The notes under the pieces were generated by a model. The model worked only from the letters and a program-made list of their open reading frames with translations. It ran no database searches and was not told the origin of the DNA. Below are positions 53,801 to 62,404 of a stretch of 64,000 nt of DNA, piece after piece. Within the stretch, counting starts at the first letter, position 1; the number at the start of each line of letters is the position of its first letter. This DNA comes from Uranotaenia lowii (lineage: Eukaryota; Arthropoda; Insecta; Diptera; Culicidae): positions 139,861,988 to 139,925,987 of the forward strand of contig NC_073693.1 of the NCBI RefSeq assembly GCF_029784155.1, read 5' to 3'. Position numbers and translations under genes: made by a program.

Positions 53801-55766
53801 TAGGATCTTCTTTATTCTTTCCATTTCCTCACCAGAAGAAGAGCCCCGCTTGAACACTGAACATAAAATGTCTGGAAACCCCCCGCCTGCTTCCTATCTT
53901 CCTACTGGAAGAAAAAAAGGAATAAAATTATCATTTTTTGCACCTAAATATCCTACCATGCCAAATTTGTTTCCATTTGGTTGCTTAATTCTCATGTTTT
54001 GAAAAAATTAATTGTAAATGTATGATACTTTGTTATTTGAAAATAGATTGTACTAAGGGGTGCAACCCCGATGATTGATAATTTGTTATGCTTATAAGTT
54101 CTGACACGATGAGATGATTCATATAATAACGTCTAGGTGTTCAAGTGGTTAGCGTGGTAAAGCGGTAATTGCTGCTCCAATGATGGCGTGGACTCGATTC
54201 CCATCTCGGTGCTGGGTGTTTAATATTAATCTTAAGTTGTCCACGTTTATTCAGACTGTAAAGCCTTAATCGGCTTAAACCGTATATGTCTTTGAATTTG
54301 CCAGACCTTCCCTGAATGAATGCTTTGAAAAATTTGAAGGTTTATCAAATTTAAATAATAACCCATTAAATCCAAGCACGTATGCAATACTATGATTATA
54401 GGTAACCGACATTTATATGTACAATGAACATGAGACTGCCCCAAATTTGCAGGCTTAAATTGATCCTTGGCCTAGTACAAGGTCTCATGTCAAATTTGGG
54501 CCAGATGGGATCACGAGAAGGGGTCGCTCAACGAGCCCAAAGTTTGTATGGGATTTTGAGACATTTTGTTCTGGAGGAACATGAAAATCCAGTTTTTTCA
54601 TGAATAACTTCGGTCCCCTTCTGCCGATTTCTTTTGAAAACGGGTTTTCTGAAAGCCTAAACTTTGATAAATATTTCATCCGAAAAATACATTTCAATTC
54701 GACTTATGATAAAAAAGTTATTAGACTTCTAAAATGGGTAAACTTTTTTCAGGGTGATATTCATCACTGTTAATGCTGCGTCAAAATGTTCGAAGCAGTG
54801 CCTCTCATTAATAGTGATGAATATCATTCTTAAAAAAGATAACTATTTTTCGAAGCTTATTAACTCTTTTATCTTAACTCGGATAGAAATGCAGTCTTCG
54901 GATGAAATATTTTCTATAATTTAGGCTTTGAGAAAAATTCGTTTTTAAAATAAATCACCCGAAGAGGACCAAAGTTTTTCTTGAAAAACTGGATTTTCAT
55001 GTTCCTTCCGAACCAAATGTCTTAAAATTCCATACAAACTTTAGGCTCGTTGGGCGACTCCTTGCCGTGATCCAATCAGGCCCAAATTTTTCATGAGTCC
55101 TTTTACTAGGCCTAGGATCAATTTAAACCTGCAGCGCATAACTTTTTCAAATGTCGGGTCATTTGAGGCATTCTAATGAACATACATATATGAAAAATTC
55201 AATTTATTTTTACCATTACTGCTTCGTGTGTCCAAAGTTGAGAAATTTGACCATGATCTAGATTATGATGATAAAATGTTCCCACTAGTTTCGATGACTC
55301 GAGGCCTATAAAAAAGTCCCGAAAGCGTTAGCTTCCGTTATCAATTCCAAAGGGATTAGTGAAATTCTTCAGTCTGTGTTTGCGCTATCACACACTTTCG
55401 TCATGTTGCTTCCATGTTTCAAATGCATTCATTCTTTGATGTATCATCCACTGTGATTTTGTTAGACAAATGACTTATCGATGAACTCACCCTCAAAATA
55501 TTGTTTGAAAAACGTCAGCGTCAGCAGGGATCCCATCGTTTCCGTTTGGGCGGTTAAATCCATGTCGCAGTAGAATGCAACGATTCCTGTTATGGCAAAT
55601 CCAATCCATATCAGCGATTGAAACTGACAACACAAAAAAAATAATTCAAAAAAGATAGTTGCAACTATTCTTTGTTTTGAACTTATAAAAAAACATCACT
55701 CACGATTCCAAACACTCCAGCCACAATAGCAAAAGCTCGAAACACGTTATAGTTTTCGAATGCCAT
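44841..55766 (-). CDS. Four-transmembrane protein, pasiflora/fire-exit-like (5 exons seen)
   Basis: Exons on the minus strand: 55766-55704 (start ATG), 55623-55491, 45439-45290, 45223-45096 and 45035-44841. Phases agree throughout (223 residues so far). Donors are GTGAGT, GTGAGT, GTTTGT (weak), GTGAGT and GTAAG; all acceptors end in AG. Membrane segments: VFRAFAIVAGVFGI running into SLIWIGFAITGIVAFYCD; AWVWVYLIMHLFWAISSLTL; INIFLYIWIAFTVTISILDL; SGIMLVMAFRGWIFWIFNVG. Between the first pair and the next lies a conserved-looking loop, TAQTETMGSLLTLTFFKQYF, then CFQANIPFIDMTAVRALNLL. The layout recalls Drosophila pasiflora and fire-exit membrane proteins, some of which act in septate junctions of barrier epithelia. 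This is a family-level judgement from memory. After exon 5 (YDYNQLRRK) the gene either splices on or reads through the donor. Confidence 0.75.
45727..47453. mobile_element. DNA transposon with CTGCC-TTCTAAGCA ends, containing another element
   Basis: The left end CTGCCATTCTAAGCACGATT, then GTCCCATGTG, mirrors the right (inverted: CTGCCGTTCTAAGCAAGAAT, then GTCCCATGTG). Internal words TTGCGTAGAA and TGTGACA recur near both ends. The termini resemble those of the 18.0-22.8 kb composite (CTGCCGCT, then CTGTCCCATATG), so these may be one superfamily. It lies in intron 2 of the tetraspan gene. No transposase seen. Confidence 0.75.
46143..47088. mobile_element. TA-flanked element nested at 46.1-47.1 kb
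   Basis: TA-AGGCTATGATCATTTAGT at the left and its exact inverse at the right, both continuing to ATCCGG: a 24-base perfect inverted repeat with TA duplication. A 132-codon minus-strand frame inside (46587-46189) is basic in its middle (VRKKIRKNQQYMSFQVNNEE) and unrecognised. It could be a residue of a transposase, but no catalytic motif is visible. Confidence 0.82.
47915..48983 (-). mobile_element. Complete retroposon with 24-base target duplication
   Basis: The 24 bases TTTTGGGAGCTTTATAGTTG plus GTGT occur at 47915-47938 and again at 48960-48983. The 1,021 bases between them read, on the minus strand, from TCGTTGGACACTTGTCGCGT to a CATACATACATAC tail, the usual signs of target-primed reverse transcription. 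A GC-rich 3' part (CCATCGGCCGTGGAAGCCC, GGACCTTGCTACCGATGGGG) and an unusual leader with a GT dinucleotide run follow. No reverse transcriptase is encoded, so it is a SINE-like or internally deleted non-LTR element. Its insertion is young, as the duplication is perfect. Confidence 0.85.
47939..47957. repeat. GTAT microsatellite at the retroposon's 3' end
   Basis: ATGTATGTATGTATGTATG on the plus strand: the tail of the minus-strand retroposon. Confidence 0.8.
49248..49838. repeat. Partial second copy of the 39.5 kb foldback element
   Basis: 49248-49400 repeats the 39555-39710 arm (GGGGAAAAAGTGTATAAACC, TCCGGAAAATCGATTGGACG). 49490-49838 repeats its internal units (CGCTTCGGAAAATGGA at 49494 and TTTTGGAAAATGGAGTTATG at 49808, roughly 140-150 bases apart in between). 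It ends abruptly where the mariner fragment begins. Confidence 0.65.
49839..51630 (+). pseudogene. ITmD37E-like transposase, split by an insertion, 5'-truncated
   Basis: The first part (49839-50038) is the second helix-turn-helix and linker (LAKKFKTNHSTARRICLREG, then ALKQNMVAKTRARKLYEKVL), ending at the first catalytic Asp (ISMGDDT). After a 915-base insert the frame resumes at YVKMDFGQIPGNKFYLAKRK (50957), then shifts once near 51090. The final part, 51096-51590, has FITGDTMNGNVYKEECLQKR, the second Asp in FWLDLISCHYS, the catalytic Glu in RPIEKYWAIVKG (37 residues between) and an intact C-terminus. The right inverted repeat ends at TA 51629-51630. The N-terminal third is missing and replaced by foldback sequence. 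This is the best guide to the lost 3' part of the 37 kb copy. Confidence 0.9.
50039..50957. mobile_element. TA-flanked element inside the transposase pseudogene
   Basis: TA-GGGGGAAGTGTTCC on the left and, inverted, TA-GGGGAGAGGCGGGC on the right. ATGCGCATA-type words recur near both ends (50060, 50076, 50742, 50866, 50930). Removing the insert and one TA restores the codons ACT TAC GTC found in the 37 kb copy. No coding capacity. Confidence 0.88.
51631..52029. other. Non-coding interval
   Basis: No supported feature in intron 2 of the tetraspan gene here. Confidence 0.35.
52030..52333 (-). mobile_element. Repeat ending in ACCAGGTCAGCTAGT
   Basis: Read on the minus strand it begins ACTAGCTGACCTGGTAAACT, wording that also heads the repeat at 62405 (ACTAGCTGACCCGGTGTGCT). 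The CTAGT plus-strand end is shared with the array at 60.3-61.6 kb (GATCAGCTAGT). The shared terminus suggests a family with Helitron-like CTAGT ends, but I could not define the other end here. Confidence 0.45.
52735..53000. repeat. Purine-rich degenerate tandem repeat
   Basis: Words such as ATAAAACAAGGCAAAA, AACTAGATAAAA and ATAAGATAAAAC recur with an irregular period of 15-20 bases. Simple-sequence-derived, non-coding. Confidence 0.5.
53355..54010. repeat. Fragment of the 62-64 kb tandem-repeat family, interrupted by a MITE
   Basis: Phrases diagnostic of the right-end array occur here: TTTGGTTCCATTTGCTTGAT near 53473 and CCATGCCAAATTTGTTTCCA near 53957, with CTATCTTCCTACTGGAAGAA near 53895. 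The MITE at 53522-53800 lies between them. Outlying unit copies, not a gene. Confidence 0.55.
53522..53800. mobile_element. Compact TA-flanked MITE (relative of the 28.3-34.7 kb element)
   Basis: TA-CACAGCAAAAATTATTTCC to AAAATTCTGTG-TA, 279 bases. Contains CCTGTAACAAAAAGGAGCAG and GTGACACGTAA, both shared with the ends of the 6.4 kb element. Serves as the reference for that family's ends. Confidence 0.85.
54134..54290 (+). mobile_element. tRNA-derived SINE
   Basis: GTTCAAGTGGTTAGCGTGG (A-box region) and, 36 bases on, GGACTCGATTCCC (B box) have tRNA promoter wording. The acceptor and anticodon arms are poorly kept. The following sequence (TTAATCTTAAGTTGTCCACG, TTATTCAGACTGTAAAGCC) would be the SINE body. 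Transcription by RNA polymerase III would run left to right. No clear target duplication was found. Confidence 0.65.
54449..55134. repeat. Large palindrome (foldback element), about 330-base arms
   Basis: GCAGGCTTAAATTGATCCTT at 54449 is matched inverted at 55134 (GCAGGTTTAAATTGATCCTA). The match continues through AAATTTGGGCC, GAGCC-AAAGTTTGTATGG, GGAACATGAAAATCCAG and down to GTGATGAATATCA words on both sides of the centre near 54790. Non-coding, probably a MITE. It lies in intron 2 of the tetraspan gene. Confidence 0.8.
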
Positions 55767-57144
55767 TTTTACAGTTGTGTCTGATTTCGTTTAAATATCA
55801 CTCCTAATAAATGATGCACAGTAAAAATAACGTCTTGTCCCGAATTAAAAACATATCACAGTAAGTTTTACATTTTTTCATAAAATGCAGTAATCGGATT
55901 TCAAAATCTTCGGAAATCGAAAGGATCAACTAGTGTCGCGTAGTTCCACGGTCTGTTCCGCACTGACGATAAAATTGGTTCCGAAAAGTAATGCTCCATC
56001 GATATCAAATTCCACCCAAACGCGGACCGGACCGATTTCTGATAGGTTTTGCGTCTTCGGACAATAAAAAATCTTATCTGCTCCACCTGATAACGACTAC
56101 ATCAAATGGTTAATTGATATCAACCAAGCGACCAGCCACACGATATATGGGAAGATATCAATATAGACAAAAAAAAGTTTTATCGGCTCAGTAGCGATTC
56201 TAAGCCTTTCCGAGTAAGCCCCTACGGGAAGGCCACACACTACTGTGCGATTACTCATGGAGGAATGCCTCTGAACACATTAACAGTATTTGACGGATAA
56301 ATAGAAACATTCCGGTTGAATGTTTTCAGTTTGATAATTTCACTTTGTCAAAAAGGTGATGGTACGAAAAGTGCAACATTTTGGAAAAATATGTTTTTTT
56401 CCTTCCATGGCGACCGTCAAAAAATTCGTAGAAGATTTTGGTTGCGGCTCAGGTATTCATGAGTTTTGTCTGAGTGTCCTGAGGGAGTTTGTATAATATG
56501 GAAAAATCCAACTTTGCGTATGCTCATTCCAAATAACCTCACCTATTATTCTTTTCTGAAATGTAGTTGCCAACATCTTCTCATACACACATTATCCATA
56601 GATCTATTTTCAATAATATTCATCAATTTGACAAATAACCCATTATGGCAGCCTTGAGTTTTTTTCATTTAAAAAAAAAATTTATTTGAATTAAAAATGA
56701 TAAAACAAAAATTCAGTCCATTATTTGGATTTGGCGTTCATGACAAAAATAAGTTTAGAGTAGGTATTCTAAAGATAACACGATGCCTCACACGAGTTTT
56801 TATGAAGTGCTGCAATAGGATAAATATAATATCTCCATTACTACTAAAACAACAGCCAATGATAAGTGGTTGCGTCAACACCAACTGAAACTTGATTGAA
56901 GAATACCGAACCTATTGCAATCGAAAGCAACTATAATTAGTTCTAGTGCACACTTTTTCGTTTGCTTTTTCGATTTTTTCAAACGATAATAGCTAGAGAG
57001 CTACTGATGATTAAAAAAACATTTCTCATCCCATTCAGGAATTATGAAGTCAGAAATATTGTTGAAGTTTAAGGTACCTTTTTTGGTTCATGGATTTTAA
57101 AACTCAAGGAATTATTTAACTTTAATTAATAAAAAAAAAGGTTG
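55767..57144. other. Upstream region of the tetraspan gene
   Basis: The part next to 55767 should hold the 5' untranslated region and promoter of the minus-strand gene; no core element could be placed. The rest is AT-rich with no recognisable gene. Confidence 0.4.
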
Positions 57145-58050
57145 TTAACCATAATCCGCTTTTGAGTGTCAATATGACACTATTGGAAGTTTGACGGCTT
57201 GTAGCTTTATTCGAGTGCATCCAAGTAAAAAATCCTCTGGGACCCTCAGTGAATTCTTAAAATCTTTAATTTTCCAACATTACTTTTTTATAGACGCACT
57301 CGGAAAGCCCAGGAAAAAAACTTCCTGATCAGACCTTGAGTGTCTATATGACACTCCTCGCTTGAAACCGTTATATCTCAACCGATTTCTACAAAATTTA
57401 TAGCTTTGGAAACCTCGTAATGAATCTCAAATATATTATTCAGACAATATTTAGCTACAAAACTTCAGTTTTCCGTTATCCAAAGTCTAAAATTGCAAAT
57501 TGATAAAAAGTTTGAAAACAGCTACTTTTGGAAATTCGTCAAAAATTCTGTGTCTCGTATTTTGAAAATCTAAAAATGCAAAAATGTGCAGAATTACGTC
57601 AACTTTTCAATACTCTTTTAAAAATTTATCTGATATTACTTAAAAAAATTTTAAGGGTTCATTGATTGAAAAGTACGATTTTTACATAACTTTTTTAGAT
57701 TTCTTGTCTTGAAAAAATAAAAGAAAATCCCTTATGTGCAACGTATAGCTTCTAGATTCAGCGTTCTTGGAAACTAAGTAACTTTTTTTTTGAGCTGATC
57801 TACGGTCTTTTTTCCGAAGCATGCTTTTCGGATTTTGTTTTCTTAGACATTGGATAACGGAAAACTGTAGCTGTTGTAGCTGGATATTGTCTGAAAAACA
57901 TATTTGAGTTACATTACGAGGTTTCCAAAACTATAAGCTTTGTAAAAATCGGTTGGGAAACAAGAAAGATATATTGGTTTTAGTCAGGGTGTCAAATTGG
58001 CACTCCAGGGGCAGTAAGGAGTAAAAATTTCAGGGACGGATGAGGGTTAA
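57145..58050. mobile_element. TTAA-flanked MITE, copy 2 (long)
   Basis: TTAACCATAATCCGC on the left and CGGATGAGGGTTAA on the right, with the AGTGTCAATATGACACT palindrome just inside. Same family as 2382-2876 and nearly twice as long. Its middle is partly an inverted repeat of itself (AACTTCAGTTTTCCGTTATC near 57464 against GGATAACGGAAAACTGTAGC near 57851). Confidence 0.75.
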
Positions 58051-58215
58051 GCTGAACCCTGAACCTTGAAATGACATCAAAATTCATTAAGGTAGCATTC
58101 AATAAATCCATTTCGGGTTGAATAATTCAAGGGGGATGTAAGTAGTCAATCAAGCTAAGCCAAGCTAAGTTTAGCTTAATTCTTTTGCTTTCGAAAAAGT
58201 TATAAGTTTAGGGTG

Positions 58216-58662
58216 AGGTTGCCAGATTGCTCGGTTTTATCCGGGTTTGCCAGGATATTTAATACAAAATTTATGAACAGTCCGGCCCGGCCCGGTTGTC
58301 CGGATTTCCTTAAAAAATTCCAGGATTTTGCCCGGATTATTGGCAAATCAAACAACAACAAAAAACAAATTGTACTATAAATTTTTTACATTAATGCCTC
58401 CAAAACGAAATTTTTTGAACAAGTTTTTAAAAACAACCATAAAATGTTTTTTGAAAGCCTAAAATACGATATAAAATATTTCTTAAAAGTTTAAATGAAA
58501 AAAAAAATATTTTTCATATTTCTTTCTGGATTTTTGTTCATTATTTTATGGGTAAAATTTGCATGGATATTGCCCGGATTTTTGGTCATAAATTTTGAAA
58601 TCAAATGCCAGGTTTTTAAATAAAATTGCTCGGATACGTGCTGAAAAAAATCTGGTAACCTT
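58216..58662. mobile_element. AGGTT-ended repeat, copy 2
   Basis: AGGTTGCCAGATTGCTCGGT to TACGTGCTGAAAAAAATCTG then GTAACCTT. Shares its ends and the CCGGGTTTGCC, CCCGGATT and TGCCCGGATT words with copy 1 at 4905-5311. Confidence 0.7.
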
Positions 58663-60295
58663 AGTTAAGGGTGCTTTATCATAAAATAGTATACATTTCA
58701 ACAAATTTACATATTCAATTCTAATTTTAATTTAAAAATCGAGTAAAACAGCTGAGTCACGAACCTTTAAGCGCTAGACTCAGTCGAGCTACTCGACTGA
58801 AATTCGACTCGACTCGACTACTGTAATACCAAAATGGCTCACTCGAGTAAAATAACTCGTGACTCGCCTTATATAATAAGGCCCATAATCTGAACGAGGT
58901 CTTTTTTTCTATCTTTTTTGCAATATTAGTTCGAGATTTCCAATTAAGGTTAAAATGATGGAATCCAATGTACTAGGGGAAGAACACTATATATTGAACA
59001 CCGTCGTTGGGATTCAACGCATTTGTGGCCAGTAAATAATAACGAAAGGTTTTTCGGATGAAATTTTTAAAGTGTAGCTTAAGCATGATTCTCAGCTTCG
59101 AATTGATATATTTTTTTTTCGCGGAAATATGTTTTGGAATAATCATTAAAGTCGTTTAATTCAAAATTACTTTTGTCCCAATGATTGAACACAATGATTC
59201 AAATATTGAACAGGCAATGCTCATTGAACACGTAAACATTGAATATCAGAATATCATTGTATATATTTAGGGGTATTTCGCTTGATAGTATGCCTTGCAG
59301 GAGCGATTTTGGTTGTGCTAACAACCAAGAAACGGTTTGTTTATATTTCCAAAAACCAACCGATGCATGTTCAATAAATGGTCCATGCGAAACGAGTAGG
59401 TACTGAGATTGAACGTTCAATTCTTGCAACATTGGCGTTTTCTGTGATCTAATGATTGAAGACTTTAATTAGTTAAATTTTAAGAAAATAGGAATAATAA
59501 AGACTGCCACTCTTTGGGAAATCATTCAAAAAGACTTAGTTGAAAACACTCATATTATTATCTTAGACGTTTATTTGTCTATAACCCAATTTTCCTCCCA
59601 ATCAAAAAAAAAGTTTCATCCACTCAAAAAAAAGGCTTCATCCAGTCGAAAAACCAAGCCAAAATTTGGTAACATATTTTAGTTTCAGGGATCGTGGCTT
59701 AAGGAGTCCGAAATTCTTGATAAAACTTGAACAGAGGCAGAAAATGCTTCAACAGTGGCACAACAATTTTTCAATAATTTTTCTACTGTATATTATTGTT
59801 TTTATTGGTTAGTGTTTTACTAGTGTTCAATATCTGGTACCAGTTCAATAACTAGTGCTTCTACTCTATTTGATTTCCAAGAATGTGTTCCTGAGTTTTT
59901 TTTTTGATTCACACAAAAATTTTTTGGCTTTTAACACTCTTCACGTCATTATGATCCCTGGGTTTTGGATAGAGTTTTTCTTGATTATCATCGAAATCAG
60001 TATTCATGAGTGAAATCAGTGGGTATTTTGCCGAAATCATTTATTTTAGTTATTCACGTTTTCTTTAAATGGGTACTTTTACTAAGCGCAGACTACAGAC
60101 ATTCAATTATTTTTTTCATCAGATTTTGATCGAATATAACTTAAACTATTGTTAGAAACTTTGATGCGTGTTTATTCAAGTTACATGTCAATCTGAATTC
60201 AGAATGACAAATTGTAATATGCTTCCATTATTCTAAGTTCTTATCAGTATTTCAATTTTTAAATTTTGAAGTCTGTGGTCGAAGTTTAAAATTTC
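58663..60295. other. Non-coding interval with a GACTCGACT-rich patch
   Basis: 58775-58865 is crowded with ACTCGACT/GACTCGA words (TCGACTCGACTCGACTACTG). Otherwise AT-rich with no gene. A 77-codon minus-strand frame at 59199-59432 is unrecognised. Confidence 0.4.
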
Positions 60296-60339
60296 AGTTA
60301 TCTATCTATATATATGTATATAAAAAGCAATTTCTGTAT

Positions 60340-60389
60340 GTTTGTTTGTTTGTTTTTTTGTTTGTTTGTTTGTTTGTTTGTTTGTTTGT
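60340..60389. repeat. TTTG microsatellite
   Basis: About twelve GTTT units with one interrupted by extra T. The ORFs overlapping it on both strands (poly-Cys/Leu or Lys/Gln/Asn/Thr repeats) are artefacts. Confidence 0.9.
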
Positions 60390-60489
60390 CCTCTATAGAC
60401 TCAGCCGTCTTAAGCTGGAGAGCTGAAATTTGGCATGTGTGTTCATTAGGACCAGGAATGATGAAAAATGTTTTCAGATTTTCGGATGA

Positions 60490-61620
60490 CCCCTTCTGAA
60501 GAGGGTCGTCCATACAAGACAAATATTGTTTTCGCGATATTGTCGTTACTTTTCGTCGGATTGTGTTGAAAAATTGCAAATGAGTGTTTTGGAAAACGAG
60601 CAATCGATTTCAGGTGACAAATTTTGTGTAAGTGGTCAGCCAAAGGGGTCGTCCATATAAACTGTTCGCTGTTTTTGCGATATTGACGTTATTACACATC
60701 GTATTCAGATGAAAATTGTTACACGATAGTTTTGAGTGACGTGCAATCGATTTGAGGTATGAAATTTAGTGTAAGAGGCCGGCAAAAGGGGTCGTCCATA
60801 TTAATTTTTCAATATCTTCGTGATTTTGACATTTTCATACATCGAATGGGGATGAAAATTTGCACATAGGAGTTATTGGGGACAAACAATGGATTTAACT
60901 TATCCAAATTAAAGTCAGGGTCGGCCACAGGGGTCGTCCATATTAACTATTCACTGATAATGCGATATTGTCGTTATTATACGTTGGACTCAGATGAAAA
61001 TAGGTTCACGAGAGTTTTGAGGGAAGAGCAATCGATTTCAGATATTAAATTCAGTGCAAAGGGCCAGCCAAGGGGGTCGTCCATATTAACCTTTCAGTGT
61101 TTTTGCAATATCGTCGTTATCATACATCGGATTGGGATGAAAATTTGCACACGATAGTTTTCAGGGACGAACAATTGATTTCAGATGTCAAATGTTCTGC
61201 GGGGGTCGGCGAAAGGGGTTGTCCATATTAACTAATTTTCCACTTTTTTTAGAAAAATTAACGTGATTATGCAATGAATAGCTTTGCAAATTAGCACACG
61301 GGAGTTTGAGGGAAGGGCAATCAATTTCAGGTATCAAAGATTGTATAAGAGGCCATCGAAAGCGGTTCAACTTTTTGGCAATAATTACGTTTTTATGCAA
61401 CGATCGAGTCGAAATTGACATACGAGGTTTTTTGGCACAGTCAATTGATTCCTGATTTCAAATTTTGTAGCAGACGACCAAAAAGTGAATGTCCAATATT
61501 TTTGCAATTATTACTTAACAATGAATTCTTAAGTGCATCTGGAAAATGGTTGTCAATTGACTTTAGTACAAACTGTTCATGACATATTCCAAGTTGAGAG
61601 CGAAACGGAGTTCGTATGGG
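60490..61620. repeat. Tandem array, 143-bp unit
   Basis: The anchor GTCGTCCATA (or a variant) occurs at 60505, 60648, 60791, 60933, 61076 and 61219, a spacing of 142-143 bases. Two eroded units follow (about 61362 and 61491). Each unit also has GCGATATTGTCGTTAT, GGATGAAAATTTGCACAC and CAATCGATTTCAGGT wording. Confidence 0.88.
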
Positions 61621-61631
61621 ATCAGCTAGTA

Positions 61632-62404
61632 ATTTCCATAAAATAATCATTATTATCATTATCACTATTTCTTCTCTCGGCTTGGCTCTCTGACCAAATC
61701 ATCACCCACCGTACCTACTCGGAGAGCAAACAAACACGTTCTGCTGGACGTGCTGCTTGTGGTTTATAATTTTCATATTTTTCTGAAAGCTCACAGCGTA
61801 AATTGTTGCACCTCACTAGAATGTAGATTAAATTTTCTTTCCAATGAATATACTTTTGATTGGTCCAAACAAAGTAAAAGCACTGAAAATCCGGTTACAA
61901 CCTCACGGTGAACCACAAAAACAAATGAAATTTCAATTTGTAAAAAAATCGCGCAAAGTAGTGAAATTTGAAAAATTCCATACAATTCAATTGTTGTTGT
62001 ATCGAAAATCTAAAGACAGCAAAATGTTAGAATTTTAATAAATTTTGTAGTCATATTTTTTAAAATACTCTACCATCGCTAAAACAGTATTTACTAGCAA
62101 TCGAATGAAAAGAAGGTTTTTTAGACTACTTTTTTGAACTTTTTGTGACCTTTTCGTTAAAAAAAAAAATATTTCTTGGCTTCATGATGTAGACAATAAC
62201 TTCAGCTTTCATATGCATAGTGCAAATATTTTTTTGGACGTGTGATATATGAACCACAGCAGTTTTCCTAAGGCATGTTTATTCGGATTTTTTTTTCTTT
62301 CATGCTGGATAACGAGAAAACTAGAAACATTAGCTATATATAATGTTCTAAACATACATTACTGACATTACAAGGGTTTTAGTGATATAAGTTTTATATG
62401 AAAC
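61632..62404. other. Non-coding interval
   Basis: No supported gene. Overlapping frames at 61791-62038 on both strands are short and unrecognised. Confidence 0.35.

Larger units (their letters stand above)
60301..61631 (+). mobile_element. Helitron-like non-autonomous element carrying a 143-bp tandem array
   Basis: Begins TCTATCTATATATATGTATA, passes a TTTG microsatellite (60340-60388), then about eight tandem units, and ends GGGATCAGCTAGT. The TC start, CTAGT end and lack of inverted repeats or target duplication are Helitron-like. I did not find a convincing 3' hairpin. The shared GTCAGCTAGT/GATCAGCTAGT terminus with the elements at 52333 and (inverted) 62405 supports a real boundary. Confidence 0.5.

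Noticed and set aside
60298..60643. ORFs rich in Cys/Leu/Val or Lys/Gln/Asn/Thr repeats
   Set aside because: Produced by the TTTG microsatellite and the tandem array, not by genes.
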